Assembly (NCBI GenBank): GCA_017936985.1
Contig: JAGBEM010000083.1
Location: 1-11,813, forward strand
Length of the DNA: 11,813 nucleotides
DNA from: Oscillospiraceae bacterium
GTDB taxonomy: Bacteria > Bacillota_A > Clostridia > Oscillospirales > Oscillospiraceae
Direction: 5' to 3'
In this document: positions 1 through 6,854 of the stretch, piece by piece
Position numbering within the stretch: position 1 is the stretch's first letter
Layout of the letters: the number at the start of each line of letters is the position of its first letter
The notes under the pieces: generated by a model
What the model saw: the letters and a program-made list of their open reading frames with translations, nothing else
What the model was told of the DNA's origin: nothing
Databases searched by the model: none
Program-made: the position numbers and the translations under genes

Positions 1-24
1 ATATAGTTCAGCTTTGGTTGGCAT
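1..24 (-). CDS. 5' end of a further element gene, possibly the large helicase/methylase-type protein
   Basis: Only eight codons lie in the window: ATG at 24-22 reading MPTKAELY, then the sequence ends. AAAGGAGG at 42-35, 10 nt before the ATG, is a strong ribosome binding site, which is the main support for a gene here. In related elements a very large polydomain helicase or N6-methylase protein that starts with a similar (T)KxxLY segment follows the TTRAP gene. That assignment rests on recollected gene order and eight residues, so it is tentative. Confidence 0.5.
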
Positions 25-60
25 GGTATTCTGTCCTCCTTTCAGTTTTGGGGTAAAAGG

Positions 61-83
61 TGGGGTGGCAAATTGCCACCCCA
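61..83 (-). terminator. GC-rich intergenic hairpin, possible weak terminator or processing/attenuation signal
   Basis: Perfect 9-bp inverted repeat, TGGGGTGGC and GCCACCCCA, around a 5-nt AT loop, 18 nt past the TTRAP stop codon. On the minus strand the stem is followed by CC, then only four T, then ACCCC, so the U-tract is poor for a classical intrinsic terminator. It lies between two genes of the same strand and ends about 20 nt before the next ribosome binding site. It may therefore set the relative expression of downstream genes or stabilise the upstream mRNA end (inference). Confidence 0.5.
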
Positions 84-101
84 TCCCTGCGGTTATGGTG
101 T

Positions 102-317
102 TTACTGGTCAAAATCCGGGTACAGCTCCAGCTGAGAGAAGTCCTCATCGGTCATCGCACAGAGCTTCGTAAGGGCACTGTCGGTCAGCTCCCTCAGTTC
201 CGTTTCCTCCGGCGAAAGCTCGCCGCGCATTTCACGCAGGCTGTCGATCAGCCCGGTACGGCTGCCGGTATTGTAAATGCACATCAGGTTCATTTCCTCA
301 AAAGTAAAGTTTCCCAT
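102..317 (-). CDS. Transposon-transfer assisting (TTRAP) family protein
   Basis: A 71-residue acidic helical protein beginning MGNFTFEEMNLMCIYN and ending in a Glu/Asp/Tyr-rich tail. The N-terminal half closely resembles the TTRAP family, small proteins from clostridial conjugative transposons including one from a C. difficile CTn with a solved NMR structure (recalled knowledge). The precise function is unknown. The ATG at 317 follows the TGA of the preceding gene by 1 nt, and GGGAG lies upstream within that gene, so translation is probably coupled. The TAA stop at 104-102 is followed by a GC-rich hairpin, so this may be the last gene of a transcript segment. Confidence 0.9.
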   Translation of the reverse strand: MGNFTFEEMNLMCIYNTGSRTGLIDSLREMRGELSPEETELRELTDSALTKLCAMTDEDFSQLELYPDFDQ

Positions 318-318
318 A

Positions 319-3252
319 TCAAATCTCCCTTTCTGCGCTCTTTTTTTGCGCTGTCTTTTTGTGTTCTGCTTTGGGCTGGTTTTTCAGCTGATCCACAACG
401 GATTTTTTCTTTTCCCGTTCCTCCCAATGAACGGCGTCAGCCAAGTCCATCAGGGAAATGGGCTGACCGCTTCGGGCCTGCTGTTCCAGCTCTGCCACCG
501 TAGGCTCTTTTGCACCATTGTTGATGATGCCGTCGATCATGCCGTAATCGTCCTCTACGGCCATCTCTGCATTTTTCAGCGGATTTTCCGGCAGGAATCC
601 GGGGATCTGGGTAAAACCAACGCTGTCGCAGTAATGACAGGATACCTTACCGTCCTGCTTGATCGCAACGATGTCGCTGACGCTCATGGAGGGACTGTGA
701 AAGTCTACGGGTTTTTCCAGATTGAATTGCTGATAGAGTTTTTCCAGCTGCTCCGGCACAGTGCCAGACTCACTCAGCGGAGCGGTGTAAATGAGGTCAT
801 AATTGCTGCGGTCTATGGAAATGCCATGGGACTTTAACCAGTCCAGATTCATAAAGCGCACATTCTGCGGATCGTCACGGCTTACCTGATAGATGGCAAA
901 GCAATCTCTGTTCTGGGAGAGAAATGCCTGTTCTCGTTCCTGCTGATGTTCCTGACGCTCCATGACCTTTTCGTGGAACTGAGGGCTTTTCTCCCATTCC
1001 TCACGGTCCACACCGAAAAGGCCGCCATGATCCATGATCTCCTGCGGGTCAAACACCATGCTCTCCGTATTGTCCTCATGCAGCACATAGACGGTCAAAC
1101 CGGCGGCATCCAGTTCCAGCGCCCGTTCTCTGGTAACAGGGAGCATCCCGTCATAAGAGTAGCCGTATTTCTGCATATCCGGTGTGGAGACCTGCTCATC
1201 CGGCGTTGGGTATTCATCCAGCGCCTGCTCCTGTGCCTCCGGCAGCTGGGAAGAAGCAGTCATCTGACTGGCCTCTGTCTGCATCTGCTGGTAGGCAGCT
1301 TCCTGCAAGGTCTCGATCATGGACAACGGTGCGTATTTTACAGAGTCTCTGCCCAAATCGTTGTCATCACAAATCTGGAGAACTGCCTTCATGCGGGAAA
1401 GCTCCGGTGCGTCCAGCTGACCACCATCCAGCTCTTTCATGGACGCGGCATCGTAAAGGGTGTAGTCCCATCCGCTGTCACAGGGCTGGATATGAAGATA
1501 GGTGGCATCGTCAATTAGAAACAAAGCCTCCTGCTGGTTTGCCTCCGCATCAAGAACCGCCATTTCCGGCTCTTTTTTTGCATTGGGGTCAATTCCACGC
1601 TCTTTGCAGATTTCCTTATAGTGGCGCTCAATGTCAGAGATCAAAGTGCCGGAGGTCTTATTGATGGTCTCCAAACTGGCTCTCAGCTCTTTCAGTTCCT
1701 TGCCCTGACTCCAGCTGGCAATATAGCCGAAGCTGTTTTCTCCGGTCTCAATGCCAAAATACTTGCAGACTGCATAGGAGATGCTTTCAGCCTCCACTTC
1801 CTCCGTGTGGCGATTTTTGATTGCCTGTTTTTCTGCGGTTGGATCTTCCTCAACTGCAAGACGCCATTCAAACTGATTTTCGTCCACATAGCGCCAATCC
1901 ATATCAGAAGCAAACTGTTCAGCTTCTTTTTCTGTGGCAAAATCCAGCTTGAAATCATGCTTGGTTCCACCTTCACTCTCCAGCACAACCTTCCATGACG
2001 GTAGCATTTCATATTTTTTAGGGTCATGGAGCTTACTGTGGGCAATCTCATGAACCGTGGCCGAAACCGTCTGCACCTCACTCATGCCCTGACGAATGGC
2101 AATTTTCTGATGAACGGCAGAAAAATAGCCGTCCGTATCGGCGGCCATTGCTTCAAAAGTGATCGGCACCGGCGCACTGCGGCGCAGAGCCTCCATGAAT
2201 GCCTCATAATTTGGCACATTGCCGGAAAGGGAGGAAGCAAGCTCAGGCAAAGGTTTCCCGTCGGTCTGGCTCACATCAAAGACCTTGACAGGGCGAAACA
2301 TGGGAATCTCGATTTCTTTTTCCTCTGTAACGATCTTTCCGTCTTTATCCAGAATCGGAGCCTTGGTATCTGGGTCCAGCTTCTGCTCCTCGATTTTCTT
2401 CTTGTACGGTGTGGGGGCGATGATGGTAATGCCATGCTCGCCCTTTTTTACATGACGCTCAAACTGGTCTTTCCACTTATTGTATCCGGCTACCAATGTA
2501 GCGTCCGGCTTCTGCATATAGATGAGCATGGTGTTGTTTACCGAATAGCGGTGGAAGCGGGACATGACGGACAGATAGCGCATATACTTTTCACTCTCAA
2601 ACAGTTCCTTGATCCCCTGCTCAATGCCATCTGTAATTTCCCTTAGCCGCTCTCGGTTGGTGGGTTTGTTCTCAGCCATGATTTTCAATCTCCTTTCCAA
2701 GTGTGTGATTTCTGCTGTGTGTTCTGCAATCCATGCCTTTTGTTCTTCTTCACTTTCATAAAGAAAAAGGTCCAGCAGGTACTCCACATAGGTTTTCTTC
2801 TGGATTGCTTCCACAAAACGGGGGTGCAGTTCTTCCTCCGGTGTCTGGGGAGAATGGTCGATTCCCCATTTTTTCAGCAGATGGTAATAATCGGACAGTA
2901 CGCGATAACACCGCTGCCGGTCCTCCCGAAACTTTTGTGCCTCTGTTTTCTGCCGGACATATCTCCTACGGGGAGGGGCCTGACTGTCATAGATCAGGCC
3001 AAAGTCCTGTGCCAGTTTCTCCGCCGCTTCTTTTGGGGAGAGGTCAAAGAGCTTTGCGGTAAAGTCGATCACATCCCCATCTTCACCGCAGCCAAAGCAG
3101 TGGAACCGCTGGTCTACCTTCATGCTTGGGTTCTTATCATCGTGAAAGGGACAGCAGGCCATGCCATTTCGTTTGACCTCGATCCCATAAAACGCTGCCG
3201 CATCTCTGGTGCTGACCGACTGCTTGACTGCTTCAAATACATTCTCTGCCAT
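319..3252 (-). CDS. Polydomain protein: CHC2 zinc finger + ArdC-like metallopeptidase + LPD16-like + YodL + DUF4316
   Basis: A 977-residue fusion. Residues 1-90 carry a primase-type CHC2 zinc finger (C34, H37, C52, C55), followed by a charged linker to about 190. From Met192 an ArdC-like N-terminal ssDNA-binding region begins (about 222-345: NNTMLIYMQKPDATLVAGY). It leads into a metallopeptidase with HEIAH (401-405) and a downstream EVEAES acidic motif (485-490). An LPD16-like region follows (about 578-650, YLHIQPCDSGWDYTLYD), then a further conserved block (about 700-760), a YodL-like domain (785-890, ending HYCDSVGFTQIPGFLP) and DUF4316 (890-955). ArdC proteins bind single-stranded DNA and counter host restriction on DNA entry. 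The gene starts 6 nt after its neighbour and ends 1 nt before the next. Related elements usually encode the zinc finger and ArdC parts separately (my recollection). Confidence 0.85.
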   Translation of the reverse strand: MAENVFEAVKQSVSTRDAAAFYGIEVKRNGMACCPFHDDKNPSMKVDQRFHCFGCGEDGDVIDFTAKLFDLSPKEAAEKLAQDFGLIYDSQAPPRRRYVRQKTEAQKFREDRQRCYRVLSDYYHLLKKWGIDHSPQTPEEELHPRFVEAIQKKTYVEYLLDLFLYESEEEQKAWIAEHTAEITHLERRLKIMAENKPTNRERLREITDGIEQGIKELFESEKYMRYLSVMSRFHRYSVNNTMLIYMQKPDATLVAGYNKWKDQFERHVKKGEHGITIIAPTPYKKKIEEQKLDPDTKAPILDKDGKIVTEEKEIEIPMFRPVKVFDVSQTDGKPLPELASSLSGNVPNYEAFMEALRRSAPVPITFEAMAADTDGYFSAVHQKIAIRQGMSEVQTVSATVHEIAHSKLHDPKKYEMLPSWKVVLESEGGTKHDFKLDFATEKEAEQFASDMDWRYVDENQFEWRLAVEEDPTAEKQAIKNRHTEEVEAESISYAVCKYFGIETGENSFGYIASWSQGKELKELRASLETINKTSGTLISDIERHYKEICKERGIDPNAKKEPEMAVLDAEANQQEALFLIDDATYLHIQPCDSGWDYTLYDAASMKELDGGQLDAPELSRMKAVLQICDDNDLGRDSVKYAPLSMIETLQEAAYQQMQTEASQMTASSQLPEAQEQALDEYPTPDEQVSTPDMQKYGYSYDGMLPVTRERALELDAAGLTVYVLHEDNTESMVFDPQEIMDHGGLFGVDREEWEKSPQFHEKVMERQEHQQEREQAFLSQNRDCFAIYQVSRDDPQNVRFMNLDWLKSHGISIDRSNYDLIYTAPLSESGTVPEQLEKLYQQFNLEKPVDFHSPSMSVSDIVAIKQDGKVSCHYCDSVGFTQIPGFLPENPLKNAEMAVEDDYGMIDGIINNGAKEPTVAELEQQARSGQPISLMDLADAVHWEEREKKKSVVDQLKNQPKAEHKKTAQKKSAEREI
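2677..2696 (-). promoter_or_regulatory. Strong internal ribosome binding site and ATG (Met192 of the CHC2-ArdC protein)
   Basis: Inside the 977-codon gene, the minus strand has AAAGGAG (2696-2690) followed after 10 nt by an in-frame ATG (2679-2677) that begins MAENKPTNRERLREI. That is a natural N-terminus for an ArdC-like protein. If used, it would give a separate 786-residue ArdC/YodL/DUF4316 product in addition to the full-length fusion. The site is seen in sequence; its use is inferred. Confidence 0.6.
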
Positions 3253-3258
3253 GTGCCT

Positions 3259-3537
3259 TTAACTGCCGGCCTTTCTCACAGGGGGCTGGTATCCGGCAGC
3301 TTTCGCACGCTCACTGGCGGCTTTGCGGCGTTCTGCGCTATATGGCTCCCGGACTGATACACACCGCTTGGGGACGGTAAAGTTATGGGCGTCCTTTCGG
3401 GTGATCTGGTCGGGGTGCTTTTTTGCCAGCAGATCCAGCTTCTCCATCAGACGGGGATCATGAGTATAGATCTCAGCCATTGGTTCTGCCTGGTTATAGA
3501 GGAGAATAGTTTCCCGTTCCACTAAAGAGAGCTTCAT
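3259..3537 (-). CDS. Conserved hypothetical protein between topB and the ArdC/primase-like gene
   Basis: A 92-residue, basic, soluble protein that I recognise only as a recurrent hypothetical of these elements. The N-terminal segment (MKLSLVERETILLYNQAEP) and the following AEIYTHDPRLMEKLDLLAKK helix look like a small ordered domain. The C-terminal 40 residues are rich in Arg/Lys/Ala and may bind nucleic acid or be disordered. The ATG overlaps the topB stop as ATGA and AAGGAGG lies about 8 nt upstream, so this start is well supported. It ends 6 nt before the next gene. No catalytic motif is visible, and function cannot be assigned. Confidence 0.82.
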   Translation of the reverse strand: MKLSLVERETILLYNQAEPMAEIYTHDPRLMEKLDLLAKKHPDQITRKDAHNFTVPKRCVSVREPYSAERRKAASERAKAAGYQPPVRKAGS

Positions 3538-5642
3538 CGGCTGCCTCCTTTCCGCTGGTCAAATTCCAGCTTGAAGTTGGCGTACTGTCCATCATCCTCC
3601 AAAACCACAGCGGCATCGTAGGTCTTTCCGGTTTTCTCCGAATATAGGCCCGTCACACGGACACGGCCATCGTTCAGCAGCGCAGACACCACAGCTTTGG
3701 TCGGCTGTTTTTTCTTGGCAGCCCACCATTTGTTGTTTTTCCAGATTGCAAATTTGCAAGAATCATTCTGACAGAAGAAGCCTTTTTGCAGTTCTGCAAC
3801 TTCACCGCCGCAGCGAGGGCATTTGCCCACCACCTCACGGGGCAGAGTGAACAGGTACTCAGTTCCCCTGATGACCTGATAAGTTCCCACCAGGTCTTTC
3901 AGCATGGTGCTGATCCCGTCCAGAAACTCCTCTGGGGCAAGCTGCCCGCGCTCGATCTCGCCCAGGCGGTACTCCCACTCGGCAGTCAAAAGCGGAGATT
4001 GCAGCTGTTCCGGCAGAACGGTAATCAGGGAAACTGCATCGTGGGAAGGGAGAAGCTGCACCGTTTTCCTGCTCTTTTTTCGTTCCAGAAAACCGGCAGA
4101 TACCAGCTTTTCCAAAATACCGGCACGGGTGGCCGGTGTCCCCAGACCTTTTCGCTCGGCATCCTCCGGCATATCCTCTTTTCCGGCAGTCTCCATCGCA
4201 GACAACAGGGTGTCCTCCGTAAAGTGCTGGGGCGGACTGCTTTTGCCTTCTTTGACGATTGCCGCAGAAACCGAAAGGGTCTGTCCTTCAGTCAGCTCCG
4301 GCAGGGCTTTCTCTGCACCCTCTTTTTTCGGCTCTGCATCCTTCGTTTTGGCACGGTAAGCGTCCTCCAGTGCTTTCCATCCGGGGTGCTTCACCGTTTT
4401 TCCTTTGGCGGTAAATTCCCCACCGGCACACGCTGCAATCACAACCGTTTCCGAATAGATATGGGGCTGGGCCACGGCGCACAGCAGGCGCAGGGCCACC
4501 AGCTCCAGCACTGCTTTTTCTCCCGCAGGAAGGGCAGAAAGGTCTGCATCCTTGAGATTTCTGGTAGGGATTACTGCGTGGTGGTCAGTTACTTTCTTAT
4601 CGTTGATGACCGCATGGGAGTCACAGGTAATGGCGATTCCTTTGCGAAAAGGCATAGTATTGGCAACCAGATTCACCAGCACCGGCAGGCTGTCTGCCAT
4701 ATCACCGGTCAGATAGCGGCTGTCAGTACGGGGATAGGTACAGAGCTTCTTTTCATATAGGCTTTGCAAATAGTCCAAGGTCTGCTGGGCTGTAAATCCA
4801 AGCAGGCGGTTGGCATCTCTTTGCAGAGTAGTCAGGTCATAGAGGGCAGGCGGCTTTTCGGACTTTTCCTTGCACTCCACCTTTTTGATTGTGGCAGCTG
4901 CACCCTGACAGGCTTCTTTCAGCTGCTCGGCAGCAGCCTTATCCGCCATGCGCTCCCCGGATACGGTAAGACCGGGCAGCTCCAGCGCCACGGTATAAAA
5001 GGGAACTGGCTTAAAGGTGTCGATCTCAGCTTCTCGCTGGACAATGAGCGCCAGGGTTGGGGACATCACGCGCCCGATGTTGAGGGTGCGGTGGTACAGC
5101 ACGGAAAAAAGTCTTGTGGCATTGATCCCCACCAGCCAGTCGGCCTTGGCACGGCAGAGGGCAGCATCCCGAAGTCCGTCATAGTCCACACCGGGGCGCA
5201 GGTTTGCAAAGCCCTCCTTTATGGCGGAGTCCTCCATCGAAGAAATCCAGAGGCGTTTCATGGGCTTTTGGCAGCCTGCCAGCTCGTAGACGCTGCGGAA
5301 GATCAGCTCGCCCTCGCGTCCGGCATCACAGGCATTTACCACTTCCGTCACATCCGGAGCGTTCATCAGCTTTTTGAGAATATCAAACTGCTTCTTTTTA
5401 TCTTTGCCCACCACCATCTGCCAATGCTCCGGCAGGATAGGCAGGTCGTCATATCGCCACTTGGCGTACTTGGGGTCATAGCTGTCTGCATCCGCAAGAC
5501 CGGCCAGATGGCCCACGCACCAGCTGACACGCCAGCCGCTTCCCTCCAGATACCCGTCCTTACGGGCAGTTGCGCCGATCACCGCAGCCAGACTTTGTGC
5601 AACCGATGGTTTTTCGGCAATTACCAATTTATACTGAGCCAT
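3534..5642 (-). CDS. topB: DNA topoisomerase III (type IA)
   Basis: A 702-residue type IA topoisomerase that passes DNA strands through a transient single-strand break. In conjugative elements it is thought to resolve or relax intermediates of transferred DNA. The N-terminal Toprim domain starts with LVIAEKPSVAQSL and carries the acidic NACDAGREGELI motif (D106, E110). The catalytic tyrosine is Y303 in CTYPRTDS, and DHHAVIPT (353-360) is a further conserved motif. A C-terminal zinc ribbon has C608, C611, C624 and C629, followed by a basic tail region. I chose the ATG at 5642, giving [13 protein letters not shown], because AGGAGG is just upstream and the family starts there; an upstream ATG at 5693 adds 17 unlikely residues. 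It overlaps its neighbours by 14 nt and 4 nt. All key residues are present, so it is probably active. Confidence 0.97.
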   Translation of the reverse strand: MAQYKLVIAEKPSVAQSLAAVIGATARKDGYLEGSGWRVSWCVGHLAGLADADSYDPKYAKWRYDDLPILPEHWQMVVGKDKKKQFDILKKLMNAPDVTEVVNACDAGREGELIFRSVYELAGCQKPMKRLWISSMEDSAIKEGFANLRPGVDYDGLRDAALCRAKADWLVGINATRLFSVLYHRTLNIGRVMSPTLALIVQREAEIDTFKPVPFYTVALELPGLTVSGERMADKAAAEQLKEACQGAAATIKKVECKEKSEKPPALYDLTTLQRDANRLLGFTAQQTLDYLQSLYEKKLCTYPRTDSRYLTGDMADSLPVLVNLVANTMPFRKGIAITCDSHAVINDKKVTDHHAVIPTRNLKDADLSALPAGEKAVLELVALRLLCAVAQPHIYSETVVIAACAGGEFTAKGKTVKHPGWKALEDAYRAKTKDAEPKKEGAEKALPELTEGQTLSVSAAIVKEGKSSPPQHFTEDTLLSAMETAGKEDMPEDAERKGLGTPATRAGILEKLVSAGFLERKKSRKTVQLLPSHDAVSLITVLPEQLQSPLLTAEWEYRLGEIERGQLAPEEFLDGISTMLKDLVGTYQVIRGTEYLFTLPREVVGKCPRCGGEVAELQKGFFCQNDSCKFAIWKNNKWWAAKKKQPTKAVVSALLNDGRVRVTGLYSEKTGKTYDAAVVLEDDGQYANFKLEFDQRKGGSR

Positions 5643-5832
5643 GATGGTTCCTCCTCTCCTTGAGCCATCGGGACATTTCCCGGTGGCAGACACCTACGCA
5701 GGGGCTTCCATAATTCCCGCAGCCATAACAGGGGTGGCTTTTGGGCAAAGAAGGAGGACGGGAAGTTTCCTTCCCGCCCTCCGGCCTGCGTGTCATCATG
5801 CGTTCATAGGGACTGTCTGTGAAACGGGTCAT
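5629..5832 (-). CDS. Small four-cysteine (zinc-ribbon-like) hypothetical protein
   Basis: A 67-residue basic protein with four cysteines, C35-x2-C38-x6-C45-x3-C49, followed directly by His50, in the segment [18 protein letters not shown]. This looks like a compact metal-binding knuckle, although no named family can be assigned with certainty. Its ATG overlaps the stop of the DUF4366 gene as ATGA and its end overlaps topoisomerase III by 14 nt. Only a weak GAGG lies upstream, so translation probably depends on coupling. The tight overlap on both sides and the ordered cysteines support it as a real gene. Placement immediately before topB suggests a nucleic-acid-related role (inference). A start at Met12 or Met13 is also possible. 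Confidence 0.7.
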   Translation of the reverse strand: MTRFTDSPYERMMTRRPEGGKETSRPPSLPKSHPCYGCGNYGSPCVGVCHREMSRWLKERRNHHGSV

Positions 5833-6584
5833 TTCACGCTGTCCTCGTCATCTTCTTCTGTGCTGCCCCCGTCAGCGTCAGGCTCGTCCGACTCCTCATC
5901 CTCGGTTTCCCATTCCTCGGAATCTTCCTCGCCATAATCATAATCGTCCAGACTGTCATTGCCCTTGGTCTTAGACTTATTCTTAACGAGCTTCAAGTAG
6001 GCAAATACGCCACCGCCGCCCAGCAGAGCCAGTAGAAGGATCAGAGCAGCCGGGTTCAGTCCGGCAGGCTTCTCTTTTTCCGGCTCCGATGTTTCTGCCG
6101 GAGGTTCCGGTGCTTTTCCCGTACATTTACTCTTATCAGTTACACAGACCGGACAGGCCGTATTGACTGCCCCTGCTTCACATTTCTTCGTGCAACTGCA
6201 CACCGCAGGCGGCTCCTCTTTGGGTTTTCCATCCTCCATCAGCGCCATCAGGTCCGCTTCATCCACCTGGTTCAGAAAGTGAACAGCAGTCTTTTTATCC
6301 TCATTGGCCCTGTCGATCAGGATATAAAAATAGTTGCCTGCCTTGGTGGTAACAGTAATGAGCTGCTTGTTGCCACCAAAATCATCCACCAGAGCGGCGT
6401 TGCCATCCGGGGTCAGCGGAGGTGCTTTTTCCGTTTCTTCCACCACCACATTGCTGTCATTGGTGGTATCCTCTGCCGGGGGCGGCGCTGCGCCCTGGGC
6501 AAAAGCGGGAACGGTAAAGCCCGATGCCAGCACCAGCGTCAGGCAAAGGGCGGAAAGTGTTCGGAGCAATCGTTTATTCCTCAT
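5829..6584 (-). CDS. DUF4366/CD1107-family mobile element membrane protein
   Basis: I place the start at the ATG at 6584 (251 residues) because AGGAGG sits 9 nt upstream; a longer form from 6614 adds ten residues without a comparable site. The protein has a clear signal peptide ([10 protein letters not shown], hydrophobic core, AFA-Q cleavage near residue 29) and an external domain. A cluster of six cysteines follows (C129, C131, C135, C144, C147, C154), then a Pro/Glu-rich linker, a transmembrane helix at about 177-198, basic KNKSK residues, and an extremely acidic cytoplasmic tail (about 23 of 36 residues Asp/Glu). This arrangement fits the CD1107/DUF4366 family of conjugative elements, whose role is unknown. 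The topology is type I: outside N-terminus, inside C-terminus. It overlaps DUF4315 by 11 nt and the next gene by 4 nt (ATGA). Confidence 0.88.
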   Translation of the reverse strand: MRNKRLLRTLSALCLTLVLASGFTVPAFAQGAAPPPAEDTTNDSNVVVEETEKAPPLTPDGNAALVDDFGGNKQLITVTTKAGNYFYILIDRANEDKKTAVHFLNQVDEADLMALMEDGKPKEEPPAVCSCTKKCEAGAVNTACPVCVTDKSKCTGKAPEPPAETSEPEKEKPAGLNPAALILLLALLGGGGVFAYLKLVKNKSKTKGNDSLDDYDYGEEDSEEWETEDEESDEPDADGGSTEEDDEDSVK

Positions 6585-6825
6585 AGCTGTTTTCCTCCTG
6601 TTCGTTGTTGTCATCCACCATACTGCCGGAAACTGTGCCGCCTGACAGCATGGCGCTCAGCTGAGCCGGGGTCATACGCAGGGCGCGCACCATCTGGACG
6701 ATCTCCAGATTTTCTGCCTCGGTTTTCTGTGACTCCAGCACCTTGAGCTTTTCCTGATACTCTGCGATCTTCTCGCGGACCTTGGTAATCTCCTGGTCAA
6801 TGCGTTCAATTTTGTTCTTTGCCAT
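6574..6825 (-). CDS. DUF4315-family coiled-coil small protein
   Basis: An 83-residue protein. Residues 3-40 form a charged heptad-like helix ([20 protein letters not shown]) typical of a coiled coil. A short hydrophobic helix follows ([19 protein letters not shown], about 45-63), then an acidic, disordered tail. This matches the small DUF4315 proteins found just before the CD1107/DUF4366 gene in clostridial conjugative elements; no biochemical function is known to me. AAGGAG lies 9 nt before the ATG, after a 29-nt gap from the hydrolase gene, which is the widest gap within the operon before the 77-nt interval at the low end. The 3' end overlaps the next gene by 11 nt. It may act as an oligomerising or chaperone partner of the neighbouring membrane proteins (inference). 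Confidence 0.85.
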   Translation of the reverse strand: MAKNKIERIDQEITKVREKIAEYQEKLKVLESQKTEAENLEIVQMVRALRMTPAQLSAMLSGGTVSGSMVDDNNEQEENSYEE

Positions 6826-6854
6826 CGTCTATCACTCCTTCTAAAAAATCTCTG

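Noticed and set aside
61..83. Hairpin as a riboswitch, origin of transfer or attachment site
   Set aside because: It is a single simple stem with no conserved core, no nearby relaxase or integrase and no repeat partner in the window; a local transcript-end or stability role is simpler.
1692..2081. 129-codon minus-strand frame inside the ArdC-like gene
   Set aside because: It lies wholly inside the 977-codon gene in another frame, is Arg/Ser/Met-rich, and has no domain match.
3786..5663. Long open frames on the plus strand (3786-4760 and 4764-5663) opposite topB
   Set aside because: They run antisense to a clearly functional topoisomerase III, show no recognisable domain, and have Cys/His/Phe-rich translations typical of the complement of a GC-rich coding strand.
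5643..5693. Longer topB start at 5693
   Set aside because: The extra 17 residues do not resemble topoisomerase III, and the strong AGGAGG is positioned for the ATG at 5642.
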